This document shows positions 1 through 8,305 of a DNA stretch of 64,000 nucleotides, one piece after another. Where the stretch lies: assembly GCF_003344625.1 (NCBI RefSeq), contig NZ_QPKJ02000007.1:310001-374000 (forward strand), in the 5' to 3' direction. The notes beneath the pieces were generated by a model. The model made no database searches. It was not told the origin of the DNA and saw only the letters and a list, made by a program, of their open reading frames with translations. Both the position numbers and the translations under genes were made by a program. Position 1 is the first letter of the stretch. Each line of letters starts with the position of its first letter. The stretch comes from Solirubrobacter deserti. GTDB lineage: Bacteria > Actinomycetota > Thermoleophilia > Solirubrobacterales > Solirubrobacteraceae.

Positions 1-598
1 CCCAGCCCATGCCGGGCGCACGCATGTTGTGGATGGTGGCGATGAAGTTGATCGCGCCGATGATCGAGCTCAGGCCGGTGAGGTGGACCATGTAGATCCA
101 CGCTTCCTGGCCGTTGGTGCCCGAGTACTGCTTGAGGCTGAGCGGGACGTACGAGAACCAACCGGCCTCCGGCGGGGAGAACAGCATCGACCCGTAGAGG
201 GCGAGGCCGCCGAACAGGTACATCCAGTACGACCACGCGTTCAGGCGCGGGAAGGCGACGTCGCGCGCGCCGATCATCAGCGGCAGCAGGTAGTTCGCGA
301 AGCCCGCCCACACCGGCACGATGACCAGGAAGACCATGGTCGTCCCGTGCATCGTGAGGATCTGGTTGTACCGCTCAGGCGTGAGCAGCGTGTTGTCCGG
401 CACGGCGAGCTGCGTGCGGATCAGCAGCGCCTCGACACCGCCCAGCACGAAGAAGACCAGCACCGTGGCGAGGTACATGATCCCGATCTTCTTGTGATCG
501 GTGGTGGTGAACCACGAGGTCCAGCCGCGGGTCTTGTCCGGGTCGTCGATCGCGCGGGCGATGATCTGCGGACGCCCGACCATGGTCTGATCGGCCAT
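1..598 (-). CDS. ctaD: cytochrome c oxidase subunit I, N-terminal part (cut by window edge)
   Basis: Catalytic subunit of aa3-type cytochrome c oxidase in the cytoplasmic membrane, which reduces oxygen and pumps protons. About 199 N-terminal residues are visible; the gene runs off the left edge. The translation shows the family hallmark TTDHKKIG near residue 31 and TMHGTTM, with a haem a ligand His at about residue 84, then the first transmembrane helices and the conserved RDVAFPRLNAWSYW stretch. The ATG overlaps the ctaC stop by one base (TGATG), so the two are translationally coupled and ctaD is the second gene. Family assignment is secure from sequence; the rest of the protein cannot be seen. 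Confidence 0.96.
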   Translation of the reverse strand, partial: MADQTMVGRPQIIARAIDDPDKTRGWTSWFTTTDHKKIGIMYLATVLVFFVLGGVEALLIRTQLAVPDNTLLTPERYNQILTMHGTTMVFLVIVPVWAGFANYLLPLMIGARDVAFPRLNAWSYWMYLFGGLALYGSMLFSPPEAGWFSYVPLSLKQYSGTNGQEAWIYMVHLTGLSSIIGAINFIATIHNMRAPGMGW

Positions 599-1503
599 CA
601 GTTCTCGCCGCCCGCGGACTGCTGCTCGTTCAGCTGCTTCTGCTGCTCGGTGACGTTGGTCTCAGCGGTCTTGACCTGCTGGACCTTCTCGGCGTACCAG
701 CGCTTGTAGTCCTCCATGCGCATGCCGATCACGCGGCCGTACATGTTGGCGTGGTTGCGCCCGCACAGCTCGGCGCACTGACCCGTGTACACAACTTGCG
801 ACTCGCCCTCCGGAATGGCGTCCGGCGGGATCCGGAACCAAAGCTTGTTCGTGTAGCCCGGGACGGCGTCCATCTTGCCGCCGAGCTTGGGAATCCACCA
901 TGAGTGCGCGACATCGTCGGCGGTGATGTCGAGCAGGACCGTCATGCCGACGGGCACGACCATGTCCGTGTAGGTCAGCAGCCGGTCGTTGCCCGGGTAC
1001 AGGTACCGCCAGACGTACTGCTGGCCGTTGACCTCGATCGTCATCGACGGGCCGTCCGGCGCGGACTGGTTCGTCGCGGCGTACTGGACGTTCTCGACGT
1101 TGGCGACGGGGTTGCCGTTCTCGTCGATCAGCGATCGCGGCGGGTTCTTGATCGACGGCAGCTGGATGAAGGTGAAGACCGTGATGAAGATCAGGATCAC
1201 GAACGCGCCGACCGTCCAGCCGATCTCGAGCTTCGTGTTGCCGTGGATCTGGGCCGCGGTGCGGCCCTTCTTGGCCTTGAACTTGAACAGCGCCCACAGC
1301 AGCGTCGCCTCGACCCCCACGAAGATGAACAACGCGAGGATGAACACCATGATGTAGAGCGTCTTGATGCTGTCCGCGTTCGGCGAGCCGCCGGCTTCGG
1401 GAAACAGCAGACCAGCCTTGGCGGCCGGTGCGGCAAGGAGCGCGGCCACCAGCGCAAGGGGCAGCGCGAGCAGCAGGCGTCGACGATTACGACCTTCGGA
1501 CAC
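598..1503 (-). CDS. ctaC: cytochrome c oxidase subunit II
   Basis: Carries the binuclear CuA centre that takes electrons from cytochrome c and passes them to subunit I. The 301-residue protein has a cleavable signal peptide (hydrophobic to about residue 30), two transmembrane helices (about 46-72 and 92-113) and an extracytoplasmic cupredoxin domain. The CuA ligands are visible: His in VAHSWWIP, then CAELCGRNHANM supplying two Cys, Glu, His and Met. A long charged Gln/Glu-rich tail follows. It lies directly upstream of ctaD with a one-base overlap. The stretch upstream to 1619 (about 115 bases) shows no further gene. Confidence 0.96.
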   Translation of the reverse strand: MSEGRNRRRLLLALPLALVAALLAAPAAKAGLLFPEAGGSPNADSIKTLYIMVFILALFIFVGVEATLLWALFKFKAKKGRTAAQIHGNTKLEIGWTVGAFVILIFITVFTFIQLPSIKNPPRSLIDENGNPVANVENVQYAATNQSAPDGPSMTIEVNGQQYVWRYLYPGNDRLLTYTDMVVPVGMTVLLDITADDVAHSWWIPKLGGKMDAVPGYTNKLWFRIPPDAIPEGESQVVYTGQCAELCGRNHANMYGRVIGMRMEDYKRWYAEKVQQVKTAETNVTEQQKQLNEQQSAGGEN

Positions 1504-1619
1504 GAGGGCCGGGAGTATAAGGAGCGAGAGGACGCCTTCGCGGCGCGGTCGGCCTGATGACGGTCAAGTGGGGCTCCAGAACTTGACGCCGTTGCGTGCA
1601 CGTCCCTGCATGCAGCCGT

Positions 1620-2402
1620 CTAACAACCCGTGAAATTCGGGGGTCGTTTCTCGACGAACGCGGTGACGCCTTCGAGGAAGTCGGCGGTCCGGGCGGCCTC
1701 GTGCTGGAGGTCCGCCTCGAGCTCGAGCTGCTGCTCCAGGCGCCCGAACGACCACGCGTTGAGCTGGCGCTTGGAGCCCGCGTAGGAGCGCGTCGGGCCC
1801 TGCGCCATCCGGCTTGCCAGCTCGTGCGCCCGCGCCTGCAGCTCGTCGTCGGCGACCACCCGGTTGATCAGGCCCCAGTCGAGCGCCTGGCTGGCCGGGA
1901 CGCGTTCGCCCAGCATCGCCATCTCGGTCGCGCGGGCGAAGCCGATCCGCTCCGGGATCAGGAAGCTGGACCCGCCGTCCGGCACCAGGCCGATGTTCAC
2001 GAACGCGAGCATGAAGTAGGCGCGTTCGGCCGCCAGCACGAGGTCGCAGGCGAGCGCGAACGAGATCCCGATGCCCACCGCCGGGCCGTTGACCGCGCTG
2101 ATCACGGGCTTGGGCATCGTCCGCAGGCCGCGGATGATCGGGTGGAAGTGCTGGTCGAGCGCCGTGTGGATGTCCGGCATGCCGTCCTCGGCCGGCTCGA
2201 AGCCGGACTTGAGGTCCGCGCCCGAGCAGAACGCCTTCCCCGCGCCCGTGAGGATCACGGCCCGCGTGTGAGAATCGGCCGCGGCCTCCTCCACGGCCTG
2301 CCGGAGGCCGTCGCGAAGGTCCGTGTTGGCGGCGTTCATCGCTTCCGGCCGGTTCAGCGTGATCGTGGTCACGGCGCCGTCGCGCTCGGTTAGGACGCTC
2401 AT
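1620..2402 (-). CDS. enoyl-CoA hydratase/isomerase family protein
   Basis: A 260-residue crotonase-fold protein acting on acyl-CoA thioesters in the cytoplasm. The oxyanion-hole segment KAFCSGADLKSG and the second-site segment NGPAVGIGISFALACDL are present. The two glutamates of classical hydratase (crotonase) are not at their usual places; instead the helix reads GLVPDGGSS, with an Asp, as in PaaG-like isomerases. A ring-epoxide or double-bond isomerase role is therefore as likely as hydration. The ATG start gives the usual crotonase N-terminus; a far longer reading frame on this strand continues upstream only as antisense of the next two genes. It diverges from the amidotransferase-like gene with about 40 bases between. 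Confidence 0.9.
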   Translation of the reverse strand: MSVLTERDGAVTTITLNRPEAMNAANTDLRDGLRQAVEEAAADSHTRAVILTGAGKAFCSGADLKSGFEPAEDGMPDIHTALDQHFHPIIRGLRTMPKPVISAVNGPAVGIGISFALACDLVLAAERAYFMLAFVNIGLVPDGGSSFLIPERIGFARATEMAMLGERVPASQALDWGLINRVVADDELQARAHELASRMAQGPTRSYAGSKRQLNAWSFGRLEQQLELEADLQHEAARTADFLEGVTAFVEKRPPNFTGC

Positions 2403-2441
2403 GGTGTGATTGTGCTGGAAAGGTGGGTACTCCATAGCCTC

Positions 2442-3176
2442 ATGGACGACGGGCGCAGACCACGGATCGGGCTCTGCACCGCTCTGGAGCGGGCTCGCTG
2501 GACCGTCTGGGACCGCGAGGCCTTCCTGCTCTCGCGCGCCTACGTCGACGCTCTGCAGGGCGCCGGCGCGATCGCGATGATGCTGCCGCCCGACGAATGG
2601 GTCGCCGACCATCCGGACGACGTCCTGGGCGGCCTCGACGGCCTGATGCTGGCCGGCGGCGCCGATATCGACCCCTCCAGCTACGGCGGCCCACGTCACC
2701 CGAAGGTCACCAACACGCGCGTGGACCGTGACCGCGCCGAGATCGCGCTGTTCACCCGAGCGCTGGAGCGCGACCTGCCCGTGCTGGGCATCTGCCGCGG
2801 GATGCAGCTGATCAACGTCGCGCGCGGCGGCACGCTGATCCAGCACCTCCCGGACGACGTCGGCCACACCGACCACCGCCGGTCGCTCGGCTCCTTCGAC
2901 AACGCCGACCACGACGTCCGGCTCCAGCCGGGGTCGCTGGCCGCGCGGGCGTGCGGGGAGACCTTGCACGCGACCAAGTCGCACCACCACCAAGCCGTGG
3001 ACGAGCTCGGCGACGGGATCGTCGCGAGCGGATGGTCGGTGCTCGACGACCTCGTCGAGGCGATCGAGCTCCCGGACGCGTCGTGGGCGCTCGGGGTGCA
3101 GTGGCACCCGGAGGTCGACCCGCGCTCGCAGGTCGTGCGCTCGTTCGTCTCGGAAGCCGCGCTGGTCGCGGCGTAG
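2442..3176 (+). CDS. gamma-glutamyl-gamma-aminobutyrate hydrolase family protein (class I glutamine amidotransferase, peptidase C26)
   Basis: Cytoplasmic class I GATase-like hydrolase, related to PuuD, which cleaves gamma-glutamyl amides in polyamine breakdown. The 244-residue protein shows the nucleophile elbow GICRGM with Cys at about 118, the glycine-rich LAGGADIDPSSYGG typical of the C26 family, and the catalytic His-Glu pair in GVQWHPE near residue 222. The start chosen is ATG in MDDGRRPRIG; an upstream start would add 12 unconvincing residues. No other polyamine genes adjoin it, so the natural substrate is unknown. Family call is strong; substrate is inference from the family. Confidence 0.9.
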   Translation: MDDGRRPRIGLCTALERARWTVWDREAFLLSRAYVDALQGAGAIAMMLPPDEWVADHPDDVLGGLDGLMLAGGADIDPSSYGGPRHPKVTNTRVDRDRAEIALFTRALERDLPVLGICRGMQLINVARGGTLIQHLPDDVGHTDHRRSLGSFDNADHDVRLQPGSLAARACGETLHATKSHHHQAVDELGDGIVASGWSVLDDLVEAIELPDASWALGVQWHPEVDPRSQVVRSFVSEAALVAA

Positions 3177-3260
3177 CGGCCGCACGCCAGCACGCCCCAG
3201 CGTGGGGACTAGGGCTGCCCGTACCAGCCCATCCGAGCGACTCGATAAGTTCTTGAGTCC

Positions 3261-4193
3261 GTGCCCCGTTCGACCGCCACCCGCGCGGCCGCTTGCACGG
3301 TGCTCGCCGTCGGCCTCGCGGCGCCGCTGCTCCGCCGTCGGCTCCGCCTGAAGCCACCCGTGGTGATCGCCGCTGCGGCGGCTACGCCCTTCGCCCTCGG
3401 AACGCTGCTGCCGCGCAGCCGCGGGCGGGACTTCGGCATGTGCGTGCTGCAGATGTACGCCTATCTGGCCACGTACCAGATGCCCAACGACGACCCGGCC
3501 AAGCTCGAGGCGCGGGTGCGGGTCAAGTACCCGGTCGTGCTGGACCGGCTGATCGGCTTCGGCACGACGCCCACGATGCGGCTGCAGCGCGCGCTCGGGA
3601 CCGAGAACGGGTTCAAGCTGTGGGAGAAGGTCCTGGTGTGGTCGCACTGGGTGTGGTTCGCGTTCCCGCACGGGACCGTGGCCTACGTCCTGTTCAAGCA
3701 CCGCGACCAGTTCCCGAGCGCGGCGGCGCGGATCTACGCGACCTTCGACGTCGGCGTGATCGGCTACTGGGCGATCCCGACGGCCCCGCCGTGGTACGCG
3801 GCCCAGCAGGGCCTGATGGAGGACGGCCGCACGCCGGAGCTGCGCCGCATGATGGTCGAGTACGGCGAGCAGTTCTGGAGGCAGGGCTGGGCGCCCCTGT
3901 ACGGTGTCCTCGGAGGCAACCCCCTGGCCGCCATGCCGTCGCTGCACTTCGCCACGTCCGTGACGGCCGCGCACGTGCTCAGCGACACGGGCCGTGTCGC
4001 GGGTCTGCTCGGCTGGATCTACGCCAGCACGCTCGGGCTCGCGCTCGTGTACCTGGGCGAGCACTACGTGACCGACCTCGCGGCCGGGCTGGCGCTCGCG
4101 GAGGGCATCCGCGTGGCGACGCCGAAGGTCGCTCCCACGGCGACGCGGCTGAGCCGGACGCTGCAACAGCTCGAGGCGAGGGCCCGGGCATGA
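3261..4193 (+). CDS. PAP2-superfamily membrane protein (phosphatase or inositolphosphotransferase type)
   Basis: A 310-residue integral membrane protein with the PAP2 signatures at its C-terminal end: AMPSLHFATS (phosphatase motif 2) and YLGEHYVTDLAAG (motif 3, His and Asp). It has about six hydrophobic segments and a long hydrophilic region between residues 70 and 190, more like the Aur1/inositolphosphotransferase branch than small undecaprenyl-PP phosphatases. Probably acts on a lipid phosphate on the outer face of the membrane. GTG start after an 84-base gap. Its stop overlaps the next gene's ATG (ATGA), so it is coupled to the flippase-like protein downstream, which supports a shared role in envelope lipids. 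Confidence 0.85.
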   Translation: MPRSTATRAAACTVLAVGLAAPLLRRRLRLKPPVVIAAAAATPFALGTLLPRSRGRDFGMCVLQMYAYLATYQMPNDDPAKLEARVRVKYPVVLDRLIGFGTTPTMRLQRALGTENGFKLWEKVLVWSHWVWFAFPHGTVAYVLFKHRDQFPSAAARIYATFDVGVIGYWAIPTAPPWYAAQQGLMEDGRTPELRRMMVEYGEQFWRQGWAPLYGVLGGNPLAAMPSLHFATSVTAAHVLSDTGRVAGLLGWIYASTLGLALVYLGEHYVTDLAAGLALAEGIRVATPKVAPTATRLSRTLQQLEARARA

Positions 4194-5302
4194 CCCGCGC
4201 GCCGGAGCAGACGGTGGATCCCCGCCCGCCCGGCGACGAGCACGACGACGATGACCGCGGGCTGGAGTTCACCGGCCGCAGCGTCCTGACCCTGTGCGGC
4301 TTTCTCGCCGCGATGATCCTCGGGCTCTACCTGCTGCTGCCGCAGCTCACCGGCCTGGACGACACGTGGAGCCGGATCGAGGACGGCTCGCCGTTCTGGA
4401 TCGTGCTCGCCCTGCTGCTCACGCTCGGCATGTTCTGGGGCTACATCGAGATGTTCCGCGGCGTGTTCTCGAAGGTCGGCGACGGCGTGATCGGGCGCAC
4501 CGAGAGCTTCCTGATCACGATGGCGGGCCTGGCCGCGAGCCGCATCTTCGCCGCGGGCGGCGCCGGCGGGCTCGTCCTGCAGGCGTGGGCGCTGCGCCAG
4601 GCCGGCCTGCCCAAGCGCGTCGTCGCCGACAAGACGATCAGCTTCCTCGTCCTGACCTACTTCCCCTACGCGGCGGCCGTGATCATCTGCGGCGTGGGCC
4701 TGCGCGTCGGCCTGTTCCCCGGTGAGGCGCCGTTCCCGATGACCGTCGTCCCGGCCATCATCGCGACCGTGATGATGGGCGTCGCCGCACTGATCCTGCT
4801 CGTCCCGACCGACCTCCAGCGCCGCCTCGACGGCTTCGCGCGCCGCACCGGCATGCTCGGCCGGATCGCCCAGCGGCTCGCGTCCATCCCCGCCGCGTCG
4901 AGCGCCGGCCTGCACGACGCGCTCGCGCACCTGCGCAGCCGGGACCCGGCTCTGCTCGGCGCGCTGCTGTTCTGGGCCGCGCAGATCGCCGTGCTGTGGG
5001 CGGCGTTCCGCGCCTTTGGCGACGCGCCGCCGGTCGCCGTGCTGATCCAGGCCTTCTTCGTCGGGATGCTCGGCAACCTGCTGCCGATCCCGGGCGGCGT
5101 CGGCGGCGTCGAAGGTGGCATGATCGGCGCCTTCGCGGCGTTCGGCGTGGACGCCGGGCTCGCGGTCGTCGCGGTCCTGGTGTTCCGCGCCCTCACGTTC
5201 TGGCTACCACTGCTCCCAGGAGTGATCTCCTTCTTCAAGCTTCGCGCGCGCGTGGAAACATGGCGCCGGGAACGCGGCGCTACTATACAAAGTAAAGCGT
5301 GA
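4190..5302 (+). CDS. lysylphosphatidylglycerol synthase TM-region family protein (UPF0104)
   Basis: A 370-residue polytopic membrane protein of the flippase-like family related to the N-terminal half of MprF. After a charged Asp-rich N-terminus of about 35 residues come roughly eight transmembrane segments. The family's conserved tracts are visible: ASRIFAAGGAGGLVLQAWALR early on and GNLLPIPGGVGGVEGG near the C-terminus. No aminoacyltransferase domain is attached, so a lipid-flipping or transport role is more likely than lysylation. The ATG overlaps the preceding PAP2 gene's stop; trxB begins 17 bases after its own stop. Confidence 0.87.
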   Translation: MTRAPEQTVDPRPPGDEHDDDDRGLEFTGRSVLTLCGFLAAMILGLYLLLPQLTGLDDTWSRIEDGSPFWIVLALLLTLGMFWGYIEMFRGVFSKVGDGVIGRTESFLITMAGLAASRIFAAGGAGGLVLQAWALRQAGLPKRVVADKTISFLVLTYFPYAAAVIICGVGLRVGLFPGEAPFPMTVVPAIIATVMMGVAALILLVPTDLQRRLDGFARRTGMLGRIAQRLASIPAASSAGLHDALAHLRSRDPALLGALLFWAAQIAVLWAAFRAFGDAPPVAVLIQAFFVGMLGNLLPIPGGVGGVEGGMIGAFAAFGVDAGLAVVAVLVFRALTFWLPLLPGVISFFKLRARVETWRRERGATIQSKA

Positions 5303-5318
5303 GCGTGGAAAGGGACGA

Positions 5319-6332
5319 ATGGCAGACGTCGAGAACGTGATCATCATCGGCAGTGGACCCGCCGGGTACACGGCGGCGTTGTACACGGCCCGAGCCAATC
5401 TGAACCCGCTCGTGATCGAGGGCTTCCTCTGGGGTGGCCTGCTGCAGCAGACGACCGACGTGGAGAACTACCCGGGCTTCCCCGAGGGGATCATGGGCCC
5501 GGACATGATGCAGAAGTTCCGCGACCAGGCGGAGCGCTTCGGCACGCGCTTCATCACCGACAACGTGACGCGGTTCGAGCCCGGTGCCGAAGGCGAGCCG
5601 CACACGGTCTGGGTCGAGGACGACGAGTACAAGGCCCGCACGGTGATCCTCGCGATGGGCGCGGAGCACAAGAAGCTCGGCGTGCCCGGCGAGGAGGAGC
5701 TCGGCGGCCGCGGCGTGTCCTACTGCGCGACCTGCGACGCCGCCTTCTACAAGGACCGCACGACGATCATCGTCGGCGGCGGCGACTCCGCGATGGAGGA
5801 GGCCATCTTCCTCGCGAAGTTCTCCTCGAAGGTCACGATCGTCAACCGGCGCGACGAGTTCCGCGCCTCGAAGATCATGCTCGAGCGCGCGCAGAAGACC
5901 GAGAACATCGAGTTCCTGACGCCCTACGTCGTCAAGGCCTTCCTGGCCGGCGACAACGGCCAGCTGGACCGTGCCGACCTGATCAACACCGAGACCGGTG
6001 AAGAGCTGGTGGTGCCGATGGCGGGTGCCTTCATCGCGATCGGTCATGAGCCGCAGTCCGCGATCGTCGACGGCCTGATCGAGACCGACGAAGACGGCTA
6101 CGTGAAGGTCGAAGGCCGCTCCACCCGCACCAACATCCCGGGCGTGTTCGCCGCCGGCGACCTCGTCGACCACACGTACCGCCAGGCCATCACCGCCTCC
6201 GGCTCCGGCTGCCAGGCCGCCCTGGACGCCGAGTGGTACCTGCGCGACAACCCCGCCGTTCCGACGCCGAAGGCCCTCGAGGGGACCGGCAACCTGGCCG
6301 AAGAGCAGTGGGCGCCCGCCGCCCGCTCCTAG
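5319..6332 (+). CDS. trxB: thioredoxin-disulfide reductase
   Basis: NADPH-dependent flavoenzyme that reduces thioredoxin in the cytoplasm. The 337-residue protein has the FAD-binding GSGPAGYTAA at residue 11, the redox-active CATC at 136-139, the NADPH-binding GGGDSAMEEA after residue 150 and the C-terminal FAD motif GVFAAGDLVD. Length is slightly above the usual 310-320 because of a short C-terminal extension rich in Ala and Pro. The ATG follows a purine-rich GGAAAGGGA ribosome site. No thioredoxin gene lies beside it in this window. Confidence 0.96.
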   Translation: MADVENVIIIGSGPAGYTAALYTARANLNPLVIEGFLWGGLLQQTTDVENYPGFPEGIMGPDMMQKFRDQAERFGTRFITDNVTRFEPGAEGEPHTVWVEDDEYKARTVILAMGAEHKKLGVPGEEELGGRGVSYCATCDAAFYKDRTTIIVGGGDSAMEEAIFLAKFSSKVTIVNRRDEFRASKIMLERAQKTENIEFLTPYVVKAFLAGDNGQLDRADLINTETGEELVVPMAGAFIAIGHEPQSAIVDGLIETDEDGYVKVEGRSTRTNIPGVFAAGDLVDHTYRQAITASGSGCQAALDAEWYLRDNPAVPTPKALEGTGNLAEEQWAPAARS

Positions 6333-6874
6333 CGGCGTTCGCCGCCGCCGCGCTCGGCGTCTCGAGCTGCGGCGGCGACGACGAGCCCGCGGCCAGCACG
6401 CTGCCGACCGCGCCGAACACCATCAAGCTCTCCTCGCCCGTCGTGAAGGACGGCAAGCTGCCGGCCGCCAACACGTGCGACGGCGCCGGCACGATCCCCA
6501 CGATCGTGTGGCGTGAGGTTCCGGCCGGGCAGGCCGTCGAGACCGTGCTCGTGGTCGAGGACCCCGACGCCGAGGACGGCCCGTTCATCCACTGGACCGC
6601 GTTCGGCATCTCGGCCGCCACCGGCGCCGGCCTCGCGCCGGACGGCCAGTTCCCGACGGGCACGAAGTACGGCAAGAACTCCGCCGGCAAGGAAGGCTGG
6701 GCGGCGCCGTGCCCGCCTGAGGGCGACGGACCGCACCGCTACGTGTTCAGCATGTATGCGCTCAAGGACGCCTCGGCGCTGGAAGCGGGCGCGGAGCCGC
6801 AGGCCGTGCTGGACAAGCTCGAGGGCGCCGTCGCGCGCGGCACGTTCACCGCGACCTACGAGCGGGCCGGCTAG
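6308..6874 (+). CDS. YbhB/YbcL-type Raf kinase inhibitor-like (PEBP) lipoprotein
   Basis: A 188-residue phosphatidylethanolamine-binding-protein family member. A short basic N-terminus and a hydrophobic stretch end in the lipobox VSSC, so it is probably a lipidated exported protein. The mature part shows the PEBP core: NTCDGAGTIPTIVW, VVEDPDAEDGPFIHWTAFGI with the ligand-site Asp-Pro-Asp and His, and the late HRYVFSMYAL segment. The start chosen is GTG at the head of the signal peptide, overlapping trxB by 25 bases; the upstream ATG would lie well inside trxB. Its stop and that of the converging next gene share the palindrome CTAG. Confidence 0.87.
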   Translation: MGARRPLLAAFAAAALGVSSCGGDDEPAASTLPTAPNTIKLSSPVVKDGKLPAANTCDGAGTIPTIVWREVPAGQAVETVLVVEDPDAEDGPFIHWTAFGISAATGAGLAPDGQFPTGTKYGKNSAGKEGWAAPCPPEGDGPHRYVFSMYALKDASALEAGAEPQAVLDKLEGAVARGTFTATYERAG

Positions 6875-8283
6875 CAGAGCGACTCGGTCGTCGCGCCCGG
6901 TGCCAGGCACCGCGTGGCGACCGACGGAGCCTTGCGCGCCCGCACCGTGAGCGTCTTGACGGCGCCGATCATGTTCGGCGCCGACACGACCACGCGGATC
7001 TTGGTGCCGGCCTTGAGCGTTCCCTGTTTGGCCCGCTTGGCGAAGAACGCCTTCAGCGACACGGTCCCGCTGACGTTGGTGAACGTCAGCGACGGGCGCT
7101 TGCAGCCCTTCGCGCACGTGGCCGTGACGGTCGCGCCCGCGGGCACGCCGCGCAGCGTGAGCGCCTTGAACACGCCGTTCTTCGCGTTCGCCCGCAGGTC
7201 GACGAGCAGGCGCTTGGGTGCGTAGACGGGGGAGACGACCTCGGGCGCGCGCGGCGGCGCGGGGACCACGATGACCGGGTCCGGCGCCTTGGGCGGAGCG
7301 GCTTCCCCGAGCGCGCGGAAGAGCGGCTCCCACGTCAGCAGGCCGGCCTGCGAGCGCACGAACCAGCGCGCGCCTTCGCCCGGCGCGACGACGTGGATCA
7401 GCGAGGAGCCGGCGCGGATCGCGGCGGGGTCGCCGGTGAGCGCGCCGCCGAGCGACTCGACCGTGCCGCCGCTGAACAGGCGCAGCGCGCCGGCGGCGTC
7501 GCGCGCGAAGACGTGGAGGTGGCCGGCGCCGTCCAGCGCGGCGGCGGGGGAACCCGCGATCGCGTCGGGCGCGAGCGGCGCCCACGCGCTGAACGCGAAC
7601 GCCGGCGGCTCCTGGGCGCTGCGCCACAGCGCACCGTCCGTGCCGCGCGCGAAGACCTCGAGCCGACCGTCGGGGTGCCGCACGAGCGCCGGGTCACCGG
7701 TGACCGGGCCGCCCAGCGAGTCGCGCGCCCACGCGGCGCCGGTGTGCCAGGCGGTGGTGAGCGTGCCGTCGCCCGCGCGGACGGTCACGACCCGGTCGCC
7801 GTTGCGGTCGAGGATCGCGGCCGGCTCGCCGGCGACGTCTTCGGCCAGCGCCTCGGGCGCGCTCCAGCCCGTCGCCGCCTGCGTCGCGGTCCAGAGCTTG
7901 CCGTCCACGCCGCGGTAGAAGGCCGCGAGGCGACCGTCGTCGAGCAGCAGATCGGGCGGGCCCGCCGCGCCGGTGCCGATCGGTACGCGCGCGGACCACT
8001 CGCCGTCCGGCAGCGCGTAGACCGTGCCGTCCTCGGCGCGCGCGGCGACCAGCAGGGTGCCGGTGGCGTCACGCTCGACCGCGACCGGCTGCTGCGCCAG
8101 CTGCTCACCGCCGAGCCGCGTCAGCACGCCGCCGGGGGGCGCGTGGTAGAGCGCGCCGTCGCTGCCGACGACGTACGCGTGCACGGCGCCGGCGGCGTCG
8201 AGCGCGACGGTGCGGGTGGCGTACGCAGGCGCCGCGCACGAGAGCGCGAGCGCGGCGAGAGCAAAGACGACGGCTCGGCGCAT
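6871..8283 (-). CDS. secreted lectin-like beta-propeller protein with conserved C-terminal module
   Basis: About 470 residues with an N-terminal signal peptide (MRRAVVF to ATRT). The body is made of about six repeats of the kind DGRLxxFxRGxDGxLW and GxLHVFARDAAGALR, as in PLL-like/fucolectin-type propellers, which bind carbohydrate. After a Pro-rich linker comes a roughly 110-residue module (GVPAGATVTATC, then KTLTVRARKAP, ending in a CLAPGA tail and a final Cys). The same module ends two other secreted proteins in this window. The start at MRRAVVF was preferred to an ATG 18 bases upstream because it gives a standard signal peptide. Ligand unknown. Confidence 0.75.
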   Translation of the reverse strand: MRRAVVFALAALALSCAAPAYATRTVALDAAGAVHAYVVGSDGALYHAPPGGVLTRLGGEQLAQQPVAVERDATGTLLVAARAEDGTVYALPDGEWSARVPIGTGAAGPPDLLLDDGRLAAFYRGVDGKLWTATQAATGWSAPEALAEDVAGEPAAILDRNGDRVVTVRAGDGTLTTAWHTGAAWARDSLGGPVTGDPALVRHPDGRLEVFARGTDGALWRSAQEPPAFAFSAWAPLAPDAIAGSPAAALDGAGHLHVFARDAAGALRLFSGGTVESLGGALTGDPAAIRAGSSLIHVVAPGEGARWFVRSQAGLLTWEPLFRALGEAAPPKAPDPVIVVPAPPRAPEVVSPVYAPKRLLVDLRANAKNGVFKALTLRGVPAGATVTATCAKGCKRPSLTFTNVSGTVSLKAFFAKRAKQGTLKAGTKIRVVVSAPNMIGAVKTLTVRARKAPSVATRCLAPGATTESLC

Positions 8284-8305
8284 CCCGCCGACTCTAATCA
8301 CGAGA

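Noticed and set aside
2403..4166. Very long minus-strand frame continuing upstream of the crotonase for about 590 codons
   Set aside because: It is antisense to the amidotransferase-like and PAP2 genes, is Arg/His-rich without domains, and the crotonase has a good ATG of its own. GC-rich third positions commonly keep such frames open.
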